NCBI GenBank assembly: GCA_017404985.1
Contig: JAFRBK010000023.1
Span: forward strand, 1 to 63,890
Direction: 5' to 3'
Source of the DNA: Clostridia bacterium
GTDB lineage: Bacteria; Bacillota; Clostridia; Christensenellales; Aristaeellaceae
Length of the DNA: 63,890 nucleotides
Positions 15,634 to 24,248 of the stretch are shown one piece after another. Numbering within the stretch: position 1 is the first letter of the stretch; the number at the start of each line of letters is the position of its first letter. Below the pieces are notes generated by a model. It did no database searches. It was not told where the DNA came from and worked only from the letters and a program-made list of their open reading frames with translations. The position numbers were made by a program, and so were the translations under genes.

Positions 15634-17973
15634 TTACACGTTCCAGATTTCCTTTGCGTACTGCCGGATGGTGCGGTCGGAGGAGAACTTGCCGGCATTG
15701 GCGATGTTCAACAGGCACTTCTTCTCGAAAGAGGTGTTGGTATCGCCGGCATCCCGGATGGCCTGCAGTTTGGTTTCCAGATAGCTATCGAAGTCTTTGG
15801 CCACAAAGTAGTGGTCCGGTTTATGCCAGCTGGCGCCCTTGAGGATGGCGTCGTGCAGTTCGGCGAAGGCGCCGTCATCATCCGGGAAGGTGCCGTCGAC
15901 CAGGGTATCCAGCGCCTTGCGGAACGCGGCATTCTTCTTATAGATCTTCACCGGATCATAGGTTTTCTTGATGGCGTTCAGCTCCTCGACGGTGGCGCCG
16001 AAGATGTAATTGTTTTCGCGGCCGGCTTCCTCGACGATTTCCACATTCGCGCCGTCAAAGGTGCCCAGGGTGACGGCGCCGTTCAGCATCAGCTTCATGT
16101 TGCCGGTGCCGGAGGCTTCCGTGCCGGCAGGGGAGATCTGCTCGGAGATATCCGCGGCGGGAATGATCTTCTCCGCCCAGGAGCAGTTATAGTTCGAAAC
16201 GAAGACGACTTTCAGCCGGTCACTGGTTTCCGGATCGGCATTCACCTTTTCCGCGATCAGGTTGATCCAGTGGATAACCGCCTTGGCGCGGTCATAGCCG
16301 GGAGCGGCTTTGGCGCCGAAGATGAAGGCCACCGGCGGAAGGTCTTTCAGCTTGCCGTGCTTCAGCTGGTCGTAAATCGCCAGGATGGACAGGGCGTTCA
16401 TGAACTGGCGCTTATACTCATGCAGGCGCTTGACCTGCACATCGAAGACCATGTCCGGGGAGAGGACAACGTTTTCCCGCTTCAGGATCTCGGCGCAGAG
16501 CTGCTTTTTCTTTTCCTTCTTCACCGTGTGGAACTTTTTGCAGAGCGACGCGTTGACCATGGGTTCCAGCTTCTTCAGCTGATTCAGGTCCGTTTCAAAG
16601 CCATGGCCGATGCAGGAGGCGATCAGGTCGCAGAGCTCCGGGTTGCACAGGCCGAGCCAGCGGCGCTGGGTGATGCCGTTGGTTTTGTTCTGGAACCGTT
16701 CGGGATAGAGCTTATACCAGGCGGCAAAAACATCATCCTTCAGGATTTCCGTGTGGAGGGCGGCGACGCCGTTGATGGCGTGGGTGCCGTAGGTGGCCAG
16801 CCAGGCCATATGCACCCGGCCGCTTTCGATGATGCAGCAGTCGGTGCCGAGGGGCTGGCCGAGCTTCTTCATTTCCTTCTTAAAGCGGGCGTCAATCATC
16901 CGGATGACCGCGACGATATCGGGACAGACGGAGGAGAGCAGGCGGAGATCCCATTTTTCCAGCGCTTCCTGCATCACGGTGTGGTTTGTATAGGCAAAGG
17001 TGTCCCGGGCGATCAGGAAGGCGTCCTCAAAGGGAATGCCGTCTTCGCCCAGCAGGCGGATCAGCTCGGGGATCGCCATGGAGGGATGGGTATCGTTCAG
17101 CTGGGCCGCGACTTCCTTCGCAAAGAAGGAATAATCACTGCCGTGGCGCTTCCGGTAGCCCCGCAGGATATCCTGCATGGTGGCGGAAACCAGCACATAC
17201 TGCTGCTTGACCCGCAGCTGGCGCCCTTCCTTCTTTGTATCATTGGGATAGAGGAACTTGACGATATCTTCGGCCTGGTTTTTGTTCGCGGCCGCTTTGG
17301 CGTATTCCTGGTTGTTAAACAGCCGGAAGTCGACTTCGTGAAGGCTTTCGGTCTGCCACAGGCGCAGGGTGCCGATGTTCTTCATGCCATAGCCGATGAC
17401 GGGCATATCATAGGGAACGGCCAGCACGTCGCCCGTTTTCATATGGACCACCACGGCATCCTCCAGCCGGCGGATGGACCAGGGATCCCCGAAACGGGAC
17501 CAGTCATCCGGCTCCTCCACCTGGCGGCCGTCCACGAAGGTCTGCTTAAACAGGCCGTAGCGGAAACGCAGGCCGTAGCCGGTCAGGGGGACATTACAGG
17601 TGACGGCGCTGTCCAGGAAGCAGGCAGCCAGCCGCCCGAGGCCGCCGTTGCCGAAGGCGTCATCCTCCACATCCTCGAGGACGGCGATGTCGACGCCCTT
17701 TTCCGCCAGCAGGGCCTTCACTTCGTCCAGGCAGCCCATGCAGTACAGGTTATTGTATACCAGCCGGCCGACCAGGAATTCCATGGACAGGTAATAGGCC
17801 TGGCGGCGGGGGAAGCGCTCCGCCTCTTTTTTCATCCAGACGGGGGCGATCGCTTCCATGGCCGCGCCGGAAAGCGCGTTATGGAGCTCCCAGGCGGAAG
17901 CCTGCTGAAGGTTCTTATGGGTTTCGGCGAGGAGCCGCTGTTCGGCGGTTTTGACGAGCTGTTTCGCGTTCAT
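15634..17973 (-). CDS. glgP: Glycogen/maltodextrin phosphorylase (GT35)
   Basis: 779 residues, typical for the family. Visible motifs: YYLSMEFLVGRLVYNNL, DDAFGNGGLGRLAACFLDS, the RFRYGLFKQ stretch, KRLHEYKRQ, and the pyridoxal-phosphate site EASGTGNMKLMLNGA with Lys at residue 627. It releases glucose-1-phosphate from alpha-1,4-glucan ends by phosphorolysis in the cytoplasm. It lies 8 bp after malQ in the lacI-malQ-glgP operon, so it probably works on maltodextrins as well as stored glycogen. Confidence 0.97.
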   Translation of the reverse strand: MNAKQLVKTAEQRLLAETHKNLQQASAWELHNALSGAAMEAIAPVWMKKEAERFPRRQAYYLSMEFLVGRLVYNNLYCMGCLDEVKALLAEKGVDIAVLEDVEDDAFGNGGLGRLAACFLDSAVTCNVPLTGYGLRFRYGLFKQTFVDGRQVEEPDDWSRFGDPWSIRRLEDAVVVHMKTGDVLAVPYDMPVIGYGMKNIGTLRLWQTESLHEVDFRLFNNQEYAKAAANKNQAEDIVKFLYPNDTKKEGRQLRVKQQYVLVSATMQDILRGYRKRHGSDYSFFAKEVAAQLNDTHPSMAIPELIRLLGEDGIPFEDAFLIARDTFAYTNHTVMQEALEKWDLRLLSSVCPDIVAVIRMIDARFKKEMKKLGQPLGTDCCIIESGRVHMAWLATYGTHAINGVAALHTEILKDDVFAAWYKLYPERFQNKTNGITQRRWLGLCNPELCDLIASCIGHGFETDLNQLKKLEPMVNASLCKKFHTVKKEKKKQLCAEILKRENVVLSPDMVFDVQVKRLHEYKRQFMNALSILAIYDQLKHGKLKDLPPVAFIFGAKAAPGYDRAKAVIHWINLIAEKVNADPETSDRLKVVFVSNYNCSWAEKIIPAADISEQISPAGTEASGTGNMKLMLNGAVTLGTFDGANVEIVEEAGRENNYIFGATVEELNAIKKTYDPVKIYKKNAAFRKALDTLVDGTFPDDDGAFAELHDAILKGASWHKPDHYFVAKDFDSYLETKLQAIRDAGDTNTSFEKKCLLNIANAGKFSSDRTIRQYAKEIWNV

Positions 17974-17981
17974 CGGATGTA

Positions 17982-19454
17982 TTACCTCCTGTTGGTCTGC
18001 TTGTTCAGCAGAAAATATTTCATGGAAAGAGCACCGGTCAGCTGCCCGGGCAGCATGCGCCAGAGCCAGTTGCCGCCGATGGTGCTGGGGAAGTTCATGC
18101 GGGCGGAGCCGCCCAGGCCGAGAACATCCTGCATCGGCACGATGACGGTGTCGCAGGGAAGCTTGAAGAGCGCCCGAATAAAGGCTTCGGGGGCTTCGCT
18201 GACCTGGGAGAAGCCCAGCGTCTTCATCGCGAACTCCAAGACTTTGGGATCCGCTTTTTCCGCCCAGCCCAGGGTGGTATCGTTATCATGGGTGCCGGTA
18301 TAGGCCACATAGTTTTTCGTATAGCAGCCCGGGTAATGCGGGTTGGTTTTATCCCCGTCGAAGCCGAAGGTCAGGACCTTCATTCCGGGGAAGCCGCACC
18401 ATTTCAGCAGCTGTTTGACCCGGCGGGACTGATTGCCCAGGTCCTCGGCAATAATGGTGATATTCGGCACTGCCGCATTCAGGCGGCGGAAAAGCGCCTT
18501 GCCGGGGGCCTTGATCCAGCGGCCATGGCGGGCGTCCGGCGCGCCGTGGGGAATCGAATAATAATTGGCGAAGCCGATAAAGTGGTCAATGCGGACGATG
18601 TCATAAAGCTCCGCCATGCCTTTCATCCGGTCGACCCACCAGCCAAACTTGTGGAAACGGAGATAGTACCAGCGGTAGAGCGGATTGCCCCAGAGCTGGC
18701 CGTCCGCGGAGAAGATATCCGGGGGCACGCCGGCCACCCGCGTTGGCACCCGGTTTTCATCCAGCTGGAAAACCTCCGGATGGGTCCAGGTGTCCACGGA
18801 ATCCTCGGCCACATAGATCGGCATATCCCCGAAGAGCTTGATGCCATGCTCTTTGCAGTAATCCTTCAGCTCGAACCACTGGCGGCGGAAGAGGTACTGG
18901 CAGAAGATGTGGAAGGCGATTTCATCCTTCAGCTGCGCCCGGGCTTTTTCCAGGGCTTCCGGCTTTCGCATCCGCAGGTCCTGATCCGGCCAGCGGGACC
19001 ACATCACCTGGCCAAAGTGATCCTTGATGGCGGTGAACAGCGCGAAATCGCTGACCCAGGGGTTTTTTGCCGTAAAGTCTTCCAGCTGTTTTTCGAGGCG
19101 GCTGCCGGACTGCTCAAAGCACTTCCGGAGCAGACGGTTTTTGTTCCGTTTCACCGCTTCGTAATCCACCCGGTCCTCCTCGGCCGGAACGAACTCCTCG
19201 CTGTCCTCATAGGAAAGCAGCCCATCGTCCCGGAGCTTTCGGCAGGAAATGAGCAGGGGGTTGCCGGCGAAGACGGAGGAGGACTGGTAGGGGCTGTCCC
19301 CATAGCCGGTGGGGCCGACGGGGAGCACCTGCCAGATGCTCATGCCGGCCGCCTGGAGGAAGTCAACAAATTCGTACGCCTCCTGCCCCAGCGTGCCGAT
19401 TCCGCCCGGGGAAGGCAGGGACGAAATATGCATCAGGATACCGCTTGAACGCAT
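17982..19454 (-). CDS. malQ: 4-alpha-glucanotransferase (GH77)
   Basis: 490 residues. It starts RSSGILMHISSLPSPGGIGT, the family N-terminus, with IWQVLPVGPTGYGDSPYQ close behind. Catalytic residues: Asp290 in VRIDHFIGF (nucleophile), Glu337 in IIAEDLG (acid/base) and the Asp of TGTHDNDTT. It transfers alpha-1,4-glucan segments between maltodextrins, making chains long enough for the phosphorylase. AAAGGAG precedes the ATG. It sits between lacI and glgP. Confidence 0.96.
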   Translation of the reverse strand: MRSSGILMHISSLPSPGGIGTLGQEAYEFVDFLQAAGMSIWQVLPVGPTGYGDSPYQSSSVFAGNPLLISCRKLRDDGLLSYEDSEEFVPAEEDRVDYEAVKRNKNRLLRKCFEQSGSRLEKQLEDFTAKNPWVSDFALFTAIKDHFGQVMWSRWPDQDLRMRKPEALEKARAQLKDEIAFHIFCQYLFRRQWFELKDYCKEHGIKLFGDMPIYVAEDSVDTWTHPEVFQLDENRVPTRVAGVPPDIFSADGQLWGNPLYRWYYLRFHKFGWWVDRMKGMAELYDIVRIDHFIGFANYYSIPHGAPDARHGRWIKAPGKALFRRLNAAVPNITIIAEDLGNQSRRVKQLLKWCGFPGMKVLTFGFDGDKTNPHYPGCYTKNYVAYTGTHDNDTTLGWAEKADPKVLEFAMKTLGFSQVSEAPEAFIRALFKLPCDTVIVPMQDVLGLGGSARMNFPSTIGGNWLWRMLPGQLTGALSMKYFLLNKQTNRR

Positions 19455-19482
19455 GATAAGGGACTCCTTTCATCCATAAAAA

Positions 19483-20508
19483 TCATCCAATTCTGGCGGG
19501 ATTTGGCGCGGCAAGCGATTCCCGCGGGCGCCAGAAGGCATCCACCAGGACATTGCGGGGAGCGGCGCCGTTTTCCAGCATATCGAGCAGCAAATGAAGG
19601 CTGTTCGCGGCAATTTCGTCGATCGGCTGCTCCACGGTGGCCAGCCGCGGAACGGTGAACCGGCTGATGGCGGTGCCGTCAAAGCCGACCACGCTGACAT
19701 CCTCCGGCACGCGGAGATTCAGGTCTGTCAGCGCCCGCACCGCGCCGACCGCCATGCTGTCGCTCATGGCGAAGACCGCTGTCGTTCGGGGGTGACTGGC
19801 AAAGTATTCCCTGGCGGCGTCGTAGGCAGATTCATAGGAAAAGCGGCATTCCCGGTAATCATCTTCCGGAAAGGAGAGCCCGTGTTCCGCCCAGACATCA
19901 CAGAACCCCTGGAAACGCATGGCCAGCGAATCACCGGCGACCGGATTGGAACCGAACACCGCCACCTTCCTGTGGCCGAAGGACCAGAGGGACTCCCCGA
20001 CTTTCCGGCCCAGGGCCCGGTCGTTAATCGACACGGAGGAAGCGCGGGGCAGGGAAGCGTTTTCCCCGTTCACCGTTGTGAACACCACGGGGATTTCCAT
20101 CCCATGGATGGCGCGGACCCGATCGTCAATCAGGCTGCCGACGAAAAGCAGCCCCTTGACACGGTGCTGGCGGGTCAGGCGCAGGGCGGTGGCAAACTCG
20201 TCATCCTTCTCGTCAATATATTCAGTAATAAAGGTGTCCTCCAGATCCGCGGCCCGGGTCAGAATGGCTTCGGACAGGGAATTCAGGAAGGGGTTGGAGC
20301 GCCCCCGGATCACCATGCCGATGACCTCGCTGTTCTGCTTCAGCCCCCGGGCGTTGGTGTTGCCGACGAAGTGGCATTCCTCAATAATCCGCTCAATTTT
20401 CTCACGGGTTTCCCTGTTGACATCGGGCCGGTGGTTCAGGACCCGGCTGACCGTGGTGACAGAGACGCCGGCAAGGGACGCGATATCGCGGATCGTATAG
20501 GTCTTCAT
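19483..20508 (-). CDS. LacI-family transcriptional regulator of the maltodextrin operon
   Basis: 341 residues. The helix-turn-helix is textbook: TIRDIASLAGVSVTTVSRVL, then the hinge NTNARGLKQ. A periplasmic-binding-like sensor domain follows (residues 60-330), with DRALGRKVGESL and SVVGFDGTAISRF. As first gene of lacI-malQ-glgP it probably responds to a maltodextrin and represses its own operon through the palindrome at 20558-20571. It could equally be a CcpA-like global regulator, but position favours a local one. Confidence 0.92.
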   Translation of the reverse strand: MKTYTIRDIASLAGVSVTTVSRVLNHRPDVNRETREKIERIIEECHFVGNTNARGLKQNSEVIGMVIRGRSNPFLNSLSEAILTRAADLEDTFITEYIDEKDDEFATALRLTRQHRVKGLLFVGSLIDDRVRAIHGMEIPVVFTTVNGENASLPRASSVSINDRALGRKVGESLWSFGHRKVAVFGSNPVAGDSLAMRFQGFCDVWAEHGLSFPEDDYRECRFSYESAYDAAREYFASHPRTTAVFAMSDSMAVGAVRALTDLNLRVPEDVSVVGFDGTAISRFTVPRLATVEQPIDEIAANSLHLLLDMLENGAAPRNVLVDAFWRPRESLAAPNPARIG

Positions 20509-20557
20509 GGTTTCAGCCTCCGAGTTCTAAGGGGTGTTCGCAAACCGGAAACGATAA

Positions 20558-20571
20558 CGGAAACGTTTTCG
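20558..20571. promoter_or_regulatory. LacI-type operator
   Basis: CGGAAACGTTTTCG is a 14-bp near-perfect palindrome (one mismatch) with the AACGTT centre typical of LacI-family sites. It lies about 50 bp upstream of the lacI start, where it would give autoregulation of lacI-malQ-glgP. A second GGAAACG half-site lies just to its left (20546-20552). Confidence 0.7.
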
Positions 20572-20618
20572 GGCAAAGGATATCACAGACCGCCCCATCC
20601 GTCAAGAGGAAAAGGCAG

Positions 20619-20647
20619 TTGATTTTTTACGGTTTCTTTAATATAAT
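20619..20647 (+). promoter_or_regulatory. Promoter of the LRR protein gene
   Basis: TTGATT (20619-20624), 17-bp spacer, TATAAT (20642-20647), about 35 bp before the start codon. It lies divergently from the lacI promoter region. Confidence 0.65.
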
Positions 20648-20682
20648 ATCAGAAAGGTGTTCAAAAAAAGGAGGTGGCTGTG

Positions 20683-21384
20683 GTGGCCAGACGTTTCTGG
20701 GCTGCGTTTCTGGCAGTGATGATGATGCTGGCCTGCACGGCGGCCTTCTGTGAAGATGACGACGAGGAATTCGAGGAGTTTGACGACGATCCGAATGGCT
20801 TCAACTATTTCAATGACATCAGCGGCTTTGAAGAGCGCAATTTCAACGTGGAGAACGGGGACTACACCTATCAGCTGACCGAGGACGGGGAAAGCGCTTT
20901 CATCGTGAAATACCACGGGCCGGAGGCGGACGTTGTGGTGCCGGACCACATGGAAGAGTATCCGCTGGTCGGGATCGGGGACCACTCCTTCGAAGATTTC
21001 GCGGTCAACATCACCAGTATCACGCTGCCGGAGGGAATCCTATGGATCGGCGTGCAGGCCTTCGCGACCTGCGACAAGGTGACATCCATCGAGATTCCGG
21101 AGGGCGTTGAACTGCTGGGGGACCGATGCTTCCTCGGCTGCAAGGCGCTGGAAAGCATCACGATTCCGGATTCGGTGACTTCAGTGGGGGATATGGCCTT
21201 CGCCGTCTGCCTGAACCTGAAGGAGATCGCGTTCGGGCCCAATCTGGAAAGAATCGGGATGGCGGCGTTTCAGGCATGCCAGGCGCTGGAAAAGGTGACC
21301 ATTCCCGAAGGGACCGAGGTGGCGGAAAACGCTTTTCTCGGGTGCTCCCCCGACCTGGAGATTATCCGGGTCAAGGCTGAATAA
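20683..21384 (+). CDS. Secreted leucine-rich-repeat protein (BspA-like)
   Basis: About 233 residues. The signal peptide (FWAAFLAVMMMLACTAAFC) is followed by a very acidic stretch (EDDDEEFEEFDDDP). Then come about five BspA/TpLRR-type repeats of 23 residues (VTSIEIPEGVELLGDRCF, LESITIPDSVTSVGDMAF, LKEIAFGPNLERIGMAAF). Such proteins are exported and often bind host or plant surfaces or other cells. Several in-frame GTG codons lie at the start; GTG 20683 is best because AGGAGG (20669-20674) is 8 bp before it. Monocistronic. Confidence 0.82.
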   Translation: MARRFWAAFLAVMMMLACTAAFCEDDDEEFEEFDDDPNGFNYFNDISGFEERNFNVENGDYTYQLTEDGESAFIVKYHGPEADVVVPDHMEEYPLVGIGDHSFEDFAVNITSITLPEGILWIGVQAFATCDKVTSIEIPEGVELLGDRCFLGCKALESITIPDSVTSVGDMAFAVCLNLKEIAFGPNLERIGMAAFQACQALEKVTIPEGTEVAENAFLGCSPDLEIIRVKAE

Positions 21385-21394
21385 GCGAAACCCC

Positions 21395-21433
21395 AAAAGG
21401 TACCATCAGGAACCGCTCCTGATGGTACCTTTT
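21395..21433. terminator. Bidirectional terminator overlapping a coding end
   Basis: A perfect 17-bp inverted repeat (AAAAGGTACCATCAGGA and complement) with a 5-base ACCGC loop. It serves both the LRR gene and the convergent hydrolase gene. The last codons of the hydrolase (GTIRSGS) are encoded by the hairpin itself. Confidence 0.92.
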
Positions 21434-22308
21434 TCATCCCGCTGAATGATCCGGACCATTTTTTCGAGGGCCGGTTTGGCTTCGGCAATCGGAAACAGCG
21501 GATAGGCATGGTTCATTTCTTTTCCGACAATCAGTTCATTCGACGGATCGGGAGGAAGCAGGCTGAAGAACCCGGTGATATCGGGATAAAACACTTCACT
21601 GGTGCCCACAAACACGGTTACGCGGCGGATTCCTTTCAGGCTGCCGTAAACCGGGCTGACCCGCCAGTCGCGAAGATCCAGGCTGCCGGCCCAGTGCCGC
21701 GCACAGATGCGCAGGGAGGGAACCGACAACAGGGGGTCCGCGGCTTCATACCGCGGGATCGCTTCGTTTTCCATGGCCAGATCGACCCAGGGGGACATCA
21801 GGATCAGTTCATCCGGCGGCCGGATCCCCTCCGAAAGGAAGCATTCCGCCAGCGCAAGGGACAGGCCGCCTCCCGCGGATTCTCCCATCAGAATGATTTT
21901 CCGGCCGGGATGGGCCGCGGCATAGTCCCTGTACAGCGGCACCAGCAGGCTGAAAGCCTCCTCCCAGGTTGCAAAGGGCAGGAGGCGGTAGGCCGGCGCA
22001 ATCAGCTCCGCGCCGGTTTCCCGGATAAGCTTTTCCAGAAAGAACCAATGGGGCAGGATAAAATCATGAAAATAGGCCCCGCCGTGAAGATACATGACCG
22101 TGTACGGGGCATTCGGGTTCTCATTGGCATAGAAAACACGGCCGTGGGGAAGGTCCTCATGCCTTGTTTTCAGGGAAAGGGGAGGGGGACAGGGCTTTTC
22201 CCCCCTGCGGAGGGCTTCGGCGATTTTCAGCTCCGTTTCCGCTGCCGACTGCTTCGGCCAGAGCTTCAGCAGGTCTGACACGACCCTGGCCCGGATACTC
22301 CTGCTCAT
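21406..22308 (-). CDS. Alpha/beta-hydrolase esterase (HSL-like)
   Basis: 300 residues. The hormone-sensitive-lipase-like oxyanion motif HGGAYFHDF and the nucleophile elbow GESAGGGLSLALAE are clear. The acid is expected in the SEVFYPDI region and the His in MNHAYPLFP. It should cleave short-chain esters in the cytoplasm (no signal peptide). ATG 22308 is preferred over one six codons earlier because GAGGAG lies 4 bp before it. It lies about 60 bp downstream of the diguanylate cyclase gene on the same strand. Its 3' end forms the terminator hairpin. Confidence 0.85.
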   Translation of the reverse strand: MSRSIRARVVSDLLKLWPKQSAAETELKIAEALRRGEKPCPPPLSLKTRHEDLPHGRVFYANENPNAPYTVMYLHGGAYFHDFILPHWFFLEKLIRETGAELIAPAYRLLPFATWEEAFSLLVPLYRDYAAAHPGRKIILMGESAGGGLSLALAECFLSEGIRPPDELILMSPWVDLAMENEAIPRYEAADPLLSVPSLRICARHWAGSLDLRDWRVSPVYGSLKGIRRVTVFVGTSEVFYPDITGFFSLLPPDPSNELIVGKEMNHAYPLFPIAEAKPALEKMVRIIQRDEKGTIRSGS

Positions 22309-22368
22309 ATGGCTCCTCTGCTGCACGTATATTGGTGAACCGCGTTTATTGCGGCGGTTTGCCGGGTT

Positions 22369-23529
22369 TCAGACTGCCTTTTCCCTGGATCCGCCTGTGC
22401 GCGAAGCTTTCTGCCTGGACCTTTTTCTTCTGTACAGATATTCATCCGCTTTGGCGACCAGGCTGTCCATGGTCTGGCCCGGTTCATACTCCGTATACCC
22501 AATGCTGATCCTGAGCCGGAAAGGCAGGCTGGAAGACGCGTTATAGTCCCTGAACAATCCTACCGTACGGGCTTTATAGGCTTCCGGATTGTTATCGGGG
22601 AAGCCCATGACCAGAAACTCGTCCCCGCCGTAACGAACGACAACGGACCGCATGTTCTGAACGCTCTGCAGCAGGAGGCGCGCCGTGGCGATCAATGCCT
22701 GATCCCCCGCGGGATGCCCATACTGGTCATTGATCTGCTTGAAACCGTCCAGATCCATCATGAACAGGTACAGCCGGTTGTCCGGGGAGGAAAGCTTTGA
22801 ATATTCCGAAAACGCGTTATCCAGGGCCTTCCGGTTGTTCAGCCCTGTGAGGCTGTCCCGCATGACCTCCTGATCCAGCGCGCTCAGATAGATCAGGATG
22901 ATGGAAACGGAAGCGCAGGTCCAGGTCCCGGGCATGCCCGTAAACGGCATGGAGACGAGGGTGCCGACGACAGGGATCACATAGAAGCCGAGCAGCTTCC
23001 TGATTTCCTCCCGGGGGACAGCGCGGTTTTTCCGGACCAGGCAGTAAAGAATATGGAAGAAGGACACAAGCAGCATGGAAACGGCGCCGATCTCCTGCAC
23101 CCAGAACAGCGGCCCCCGGACATACACATTGTTTTCATCCACATAGAAAATCCAGCCGGTCTTGATCGACAGGATATTCAGGGCCAGAAAGACCAGGCCC
23201 GGCAGCAGAACAACCCATGACCATTTTTTCGGGATGTTGTAACCAAGGGCATCCAGCACATACAGATACCACATGCAGCCGAGCAAAACGCCGGCGCCGA
23301 GGAAAAGCGCATTGATGATATAATTGAGGGCAATTCCGCCGGGGAACTTTCTGCCGTCCACCAGCATCCAGAGAGTATCCAGCACAAGCACGGCCATGAT
23401 GCCGAAAACCACATTCCGGAAGCGGATGATCCGCATCTGCTGGTTGACGTTCCGGATGCTCTGCCAGACAATGACACACAGGATCAGGAGACAGATTGCA
23501 TTCAGCTCAATATGGATTGCCGCTTCCAT
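22369..23529 (-). CDS. Membrane diguanylate cyclase (GGDEF)
   Basis: 386 residues. Seven predicted transmembrane helices (residues about 10-215) form the sensor. A GGDEF domain follows: DSLTGLNNRKALDNAF, FMMDLDGFKQINDQYGHPAGDQ, and an intact VVVRYGGDEFLVMG with GGDEF at 301-305. It should make cyclic di-GMP from GTP at the inner membrane face. No inhibitory RxxD site is seen at the usual position before GGDEF. The 7TM sensor is of a class often found in clostridia; ligand unknown. Confidence 0.9.
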   Translation of the reverse strand: MEAAIHIELNAICLLILCVIVWQSIRNVNQQMRIIRFRNVVFGIMAVLVLDTLWMLVDGRKFPGGIALNYIINALFLGAGVLLGCMWYLYVLDALGYNIPKKWSWVVLLPGLVFLALNILSIKTGWIFYVDENNVYVRGPLFWVQEIGAVSMLLVSFFHILYCLVRKNRAVPREEIRKLLGFYVIPVVGTLVSMPFTGMPGTWTCASVSIILIYLSALDQEVMRDSLTGLNNRKALDNAFSEYSKLSSPDNRLYLFMMDLDGFKQINDQYGHPAGDQALIATARLLLQSVQNMRSVVVRYGGDEFLVMGFPDNNPEAYKARTVGLFRDYNASSSLPFRLRISIGYTEYEPGQTMDSLVAKADEYLYRRKRSRQKASRTGGSREKAV

Positions 23530-23630
23530 CCCTGACCCCCCTTTTCAATTGAAACCACACAGTAATCCATTTTACCATCATTTGACAGGAATGTCCATAT
23601 GCCCGAAGGGGGCTAAGCCCGATTTGATTG

Positions 23631-23659
23631 ATGACAAGGGGGGAAAAAAAGATTATAAT
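23631..23659 (+). promoter_or_regulatory. Promoter of the peptide-export operon
   Basis: ATGACA (23631-23636), 17-bp spacer, TATAAT (23654-23659), 50 bp before the first gene. It is the only strong promoter I see before 34.1 kb on this strand, so it probably drives all ten genes. Confidence 0.7.
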
Positions 23660-23709
23660 ATTGCATGCAAAGAGAAACAGAAAAACGGCAGAAAGGACAA
23701 AGAAAAGCG

Positions 23710-23949
23710 ATGAATGAAAAAGCAGTCAGGCTGAGCATGGAAGCGCTCAGGGCGGTCAGCGGCGGCCAGGAAAAACCGGACCTGGACTGGTCGCAGGTTC
23801 CGGAAGCATATCAGGAACAGTGGGATGACCTGTTTTCCATGCGCTACACCGCGGAAAAAAACGGGGACAGGGAAGCCTATGACCGGTACAGCGAGGAATT
23901 TACAAAGCTGACGCAGTTCCTGATGGAAAAATACAGCAGAGGAAACTGA
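23710..23949 (+). CDS. Small peptide with a double-glycine-type leader (candidate export substrate)
   Basis: 79 residues. The start MNEKAVRLSMEALRAVSGG reads like a double-glycine leader: hydrophobic residues at -4, -7 and -12 from the GG and a Val-Ser before it. Cleavage after Gly19 would release a 60-residue acidic, Tyr/Trp/Glu-rich peptide (DLDWSQVPEAYQEQWDDL, ... LMEKYSRGN) without Cys, so neither lanthionines nor disulfides are expected. It is the first gene after the promoter and lies 300 bp before a C39-peptidase exporter, the enzyme type that cuts such leaders. No nitrile-hydratase-like leader is present. It could instead be a small cytosolic helical protein. Confidence 0.6.
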   Translation: MNEKAVRLSMEALRAVSGGQEKPDLDWSQVPEAYQEQWDDLFSMRYTAEKNGDREAYDRYSEEFTKLTQFLMEKYSRGN

Positions 23950-24010
23950 AGAAACCAAGGGGAGCAACGCCTTCCCCCGCATCAAAATTTCCGGGAAAGG
24001 ATGAAGCTTG

Positions 24011-24232
24011 ATGGGCGGCATATACAGAGAAAAAGCAGTGCAGCGGGTGAACCGGCCTGAGGACCTGAACGACTATGTCCGCGTTACGACGCCCTCGGTA
24101 TGGATTGTGCTGATTGCAGTTTTGCTGCTGCTGGCCGGAATTCTGGCCTGGACGATCTTCGGGAGCGTTGACGTTCACAATGAAGACGGCTCCGTGACGG
24201 AAACGCATCCGATTTCCTTTGTGACGAACTGA
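24011..24232 (+). CDS. Miniature HlyD-like membrane anchor of an NHLM-type exporter
   Basis: 73 residues. YREKAVQRVNRPEDLNDYVRV matches the N-terminal cytoplasmic segment of NHLM-system HlyD proteins. One transmembrane helix follows (WIVLIAVLLLLAGILAWTIF), then FGSVDVHNEDG and only about 20 more residues. Normal HlyD adaptors continue for 250 or more residues with coiled coil and barrel domains; here they are absent and the stop is clean, with no trace of the missing part before the next gene 16 bp on. A TTG three codons' worth of bases (24008) upstream is an alternative start. It probably docks the exporter rather than spanning an outer layer. Confidence 0.72.
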   Translation: MGGIYREKAVQRVNRPEDLNDYVRVTTPSVWIVLIAVLLLLAGILAWTIFGSVDVHNEDGSVTETHPISFVTN

Positions 24233-24248
24233 AGGACGGGCCGGAAAA

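Noticed and set aside
15601-18303. 900-codon plus-strand open frame opposite glgP
   Set aside because: Same GC-shadow effect; no ribosome site, no domain, and glgP motifs are complete on the other strand.
23710-24232. Nitrile-hydratase-leader (NHLP) precursor, as the exporter family name would suggest
   Set aside because: Neither small protein has the long NHase-alpha-like leader; the double-glycine reading of the first one is simpler.
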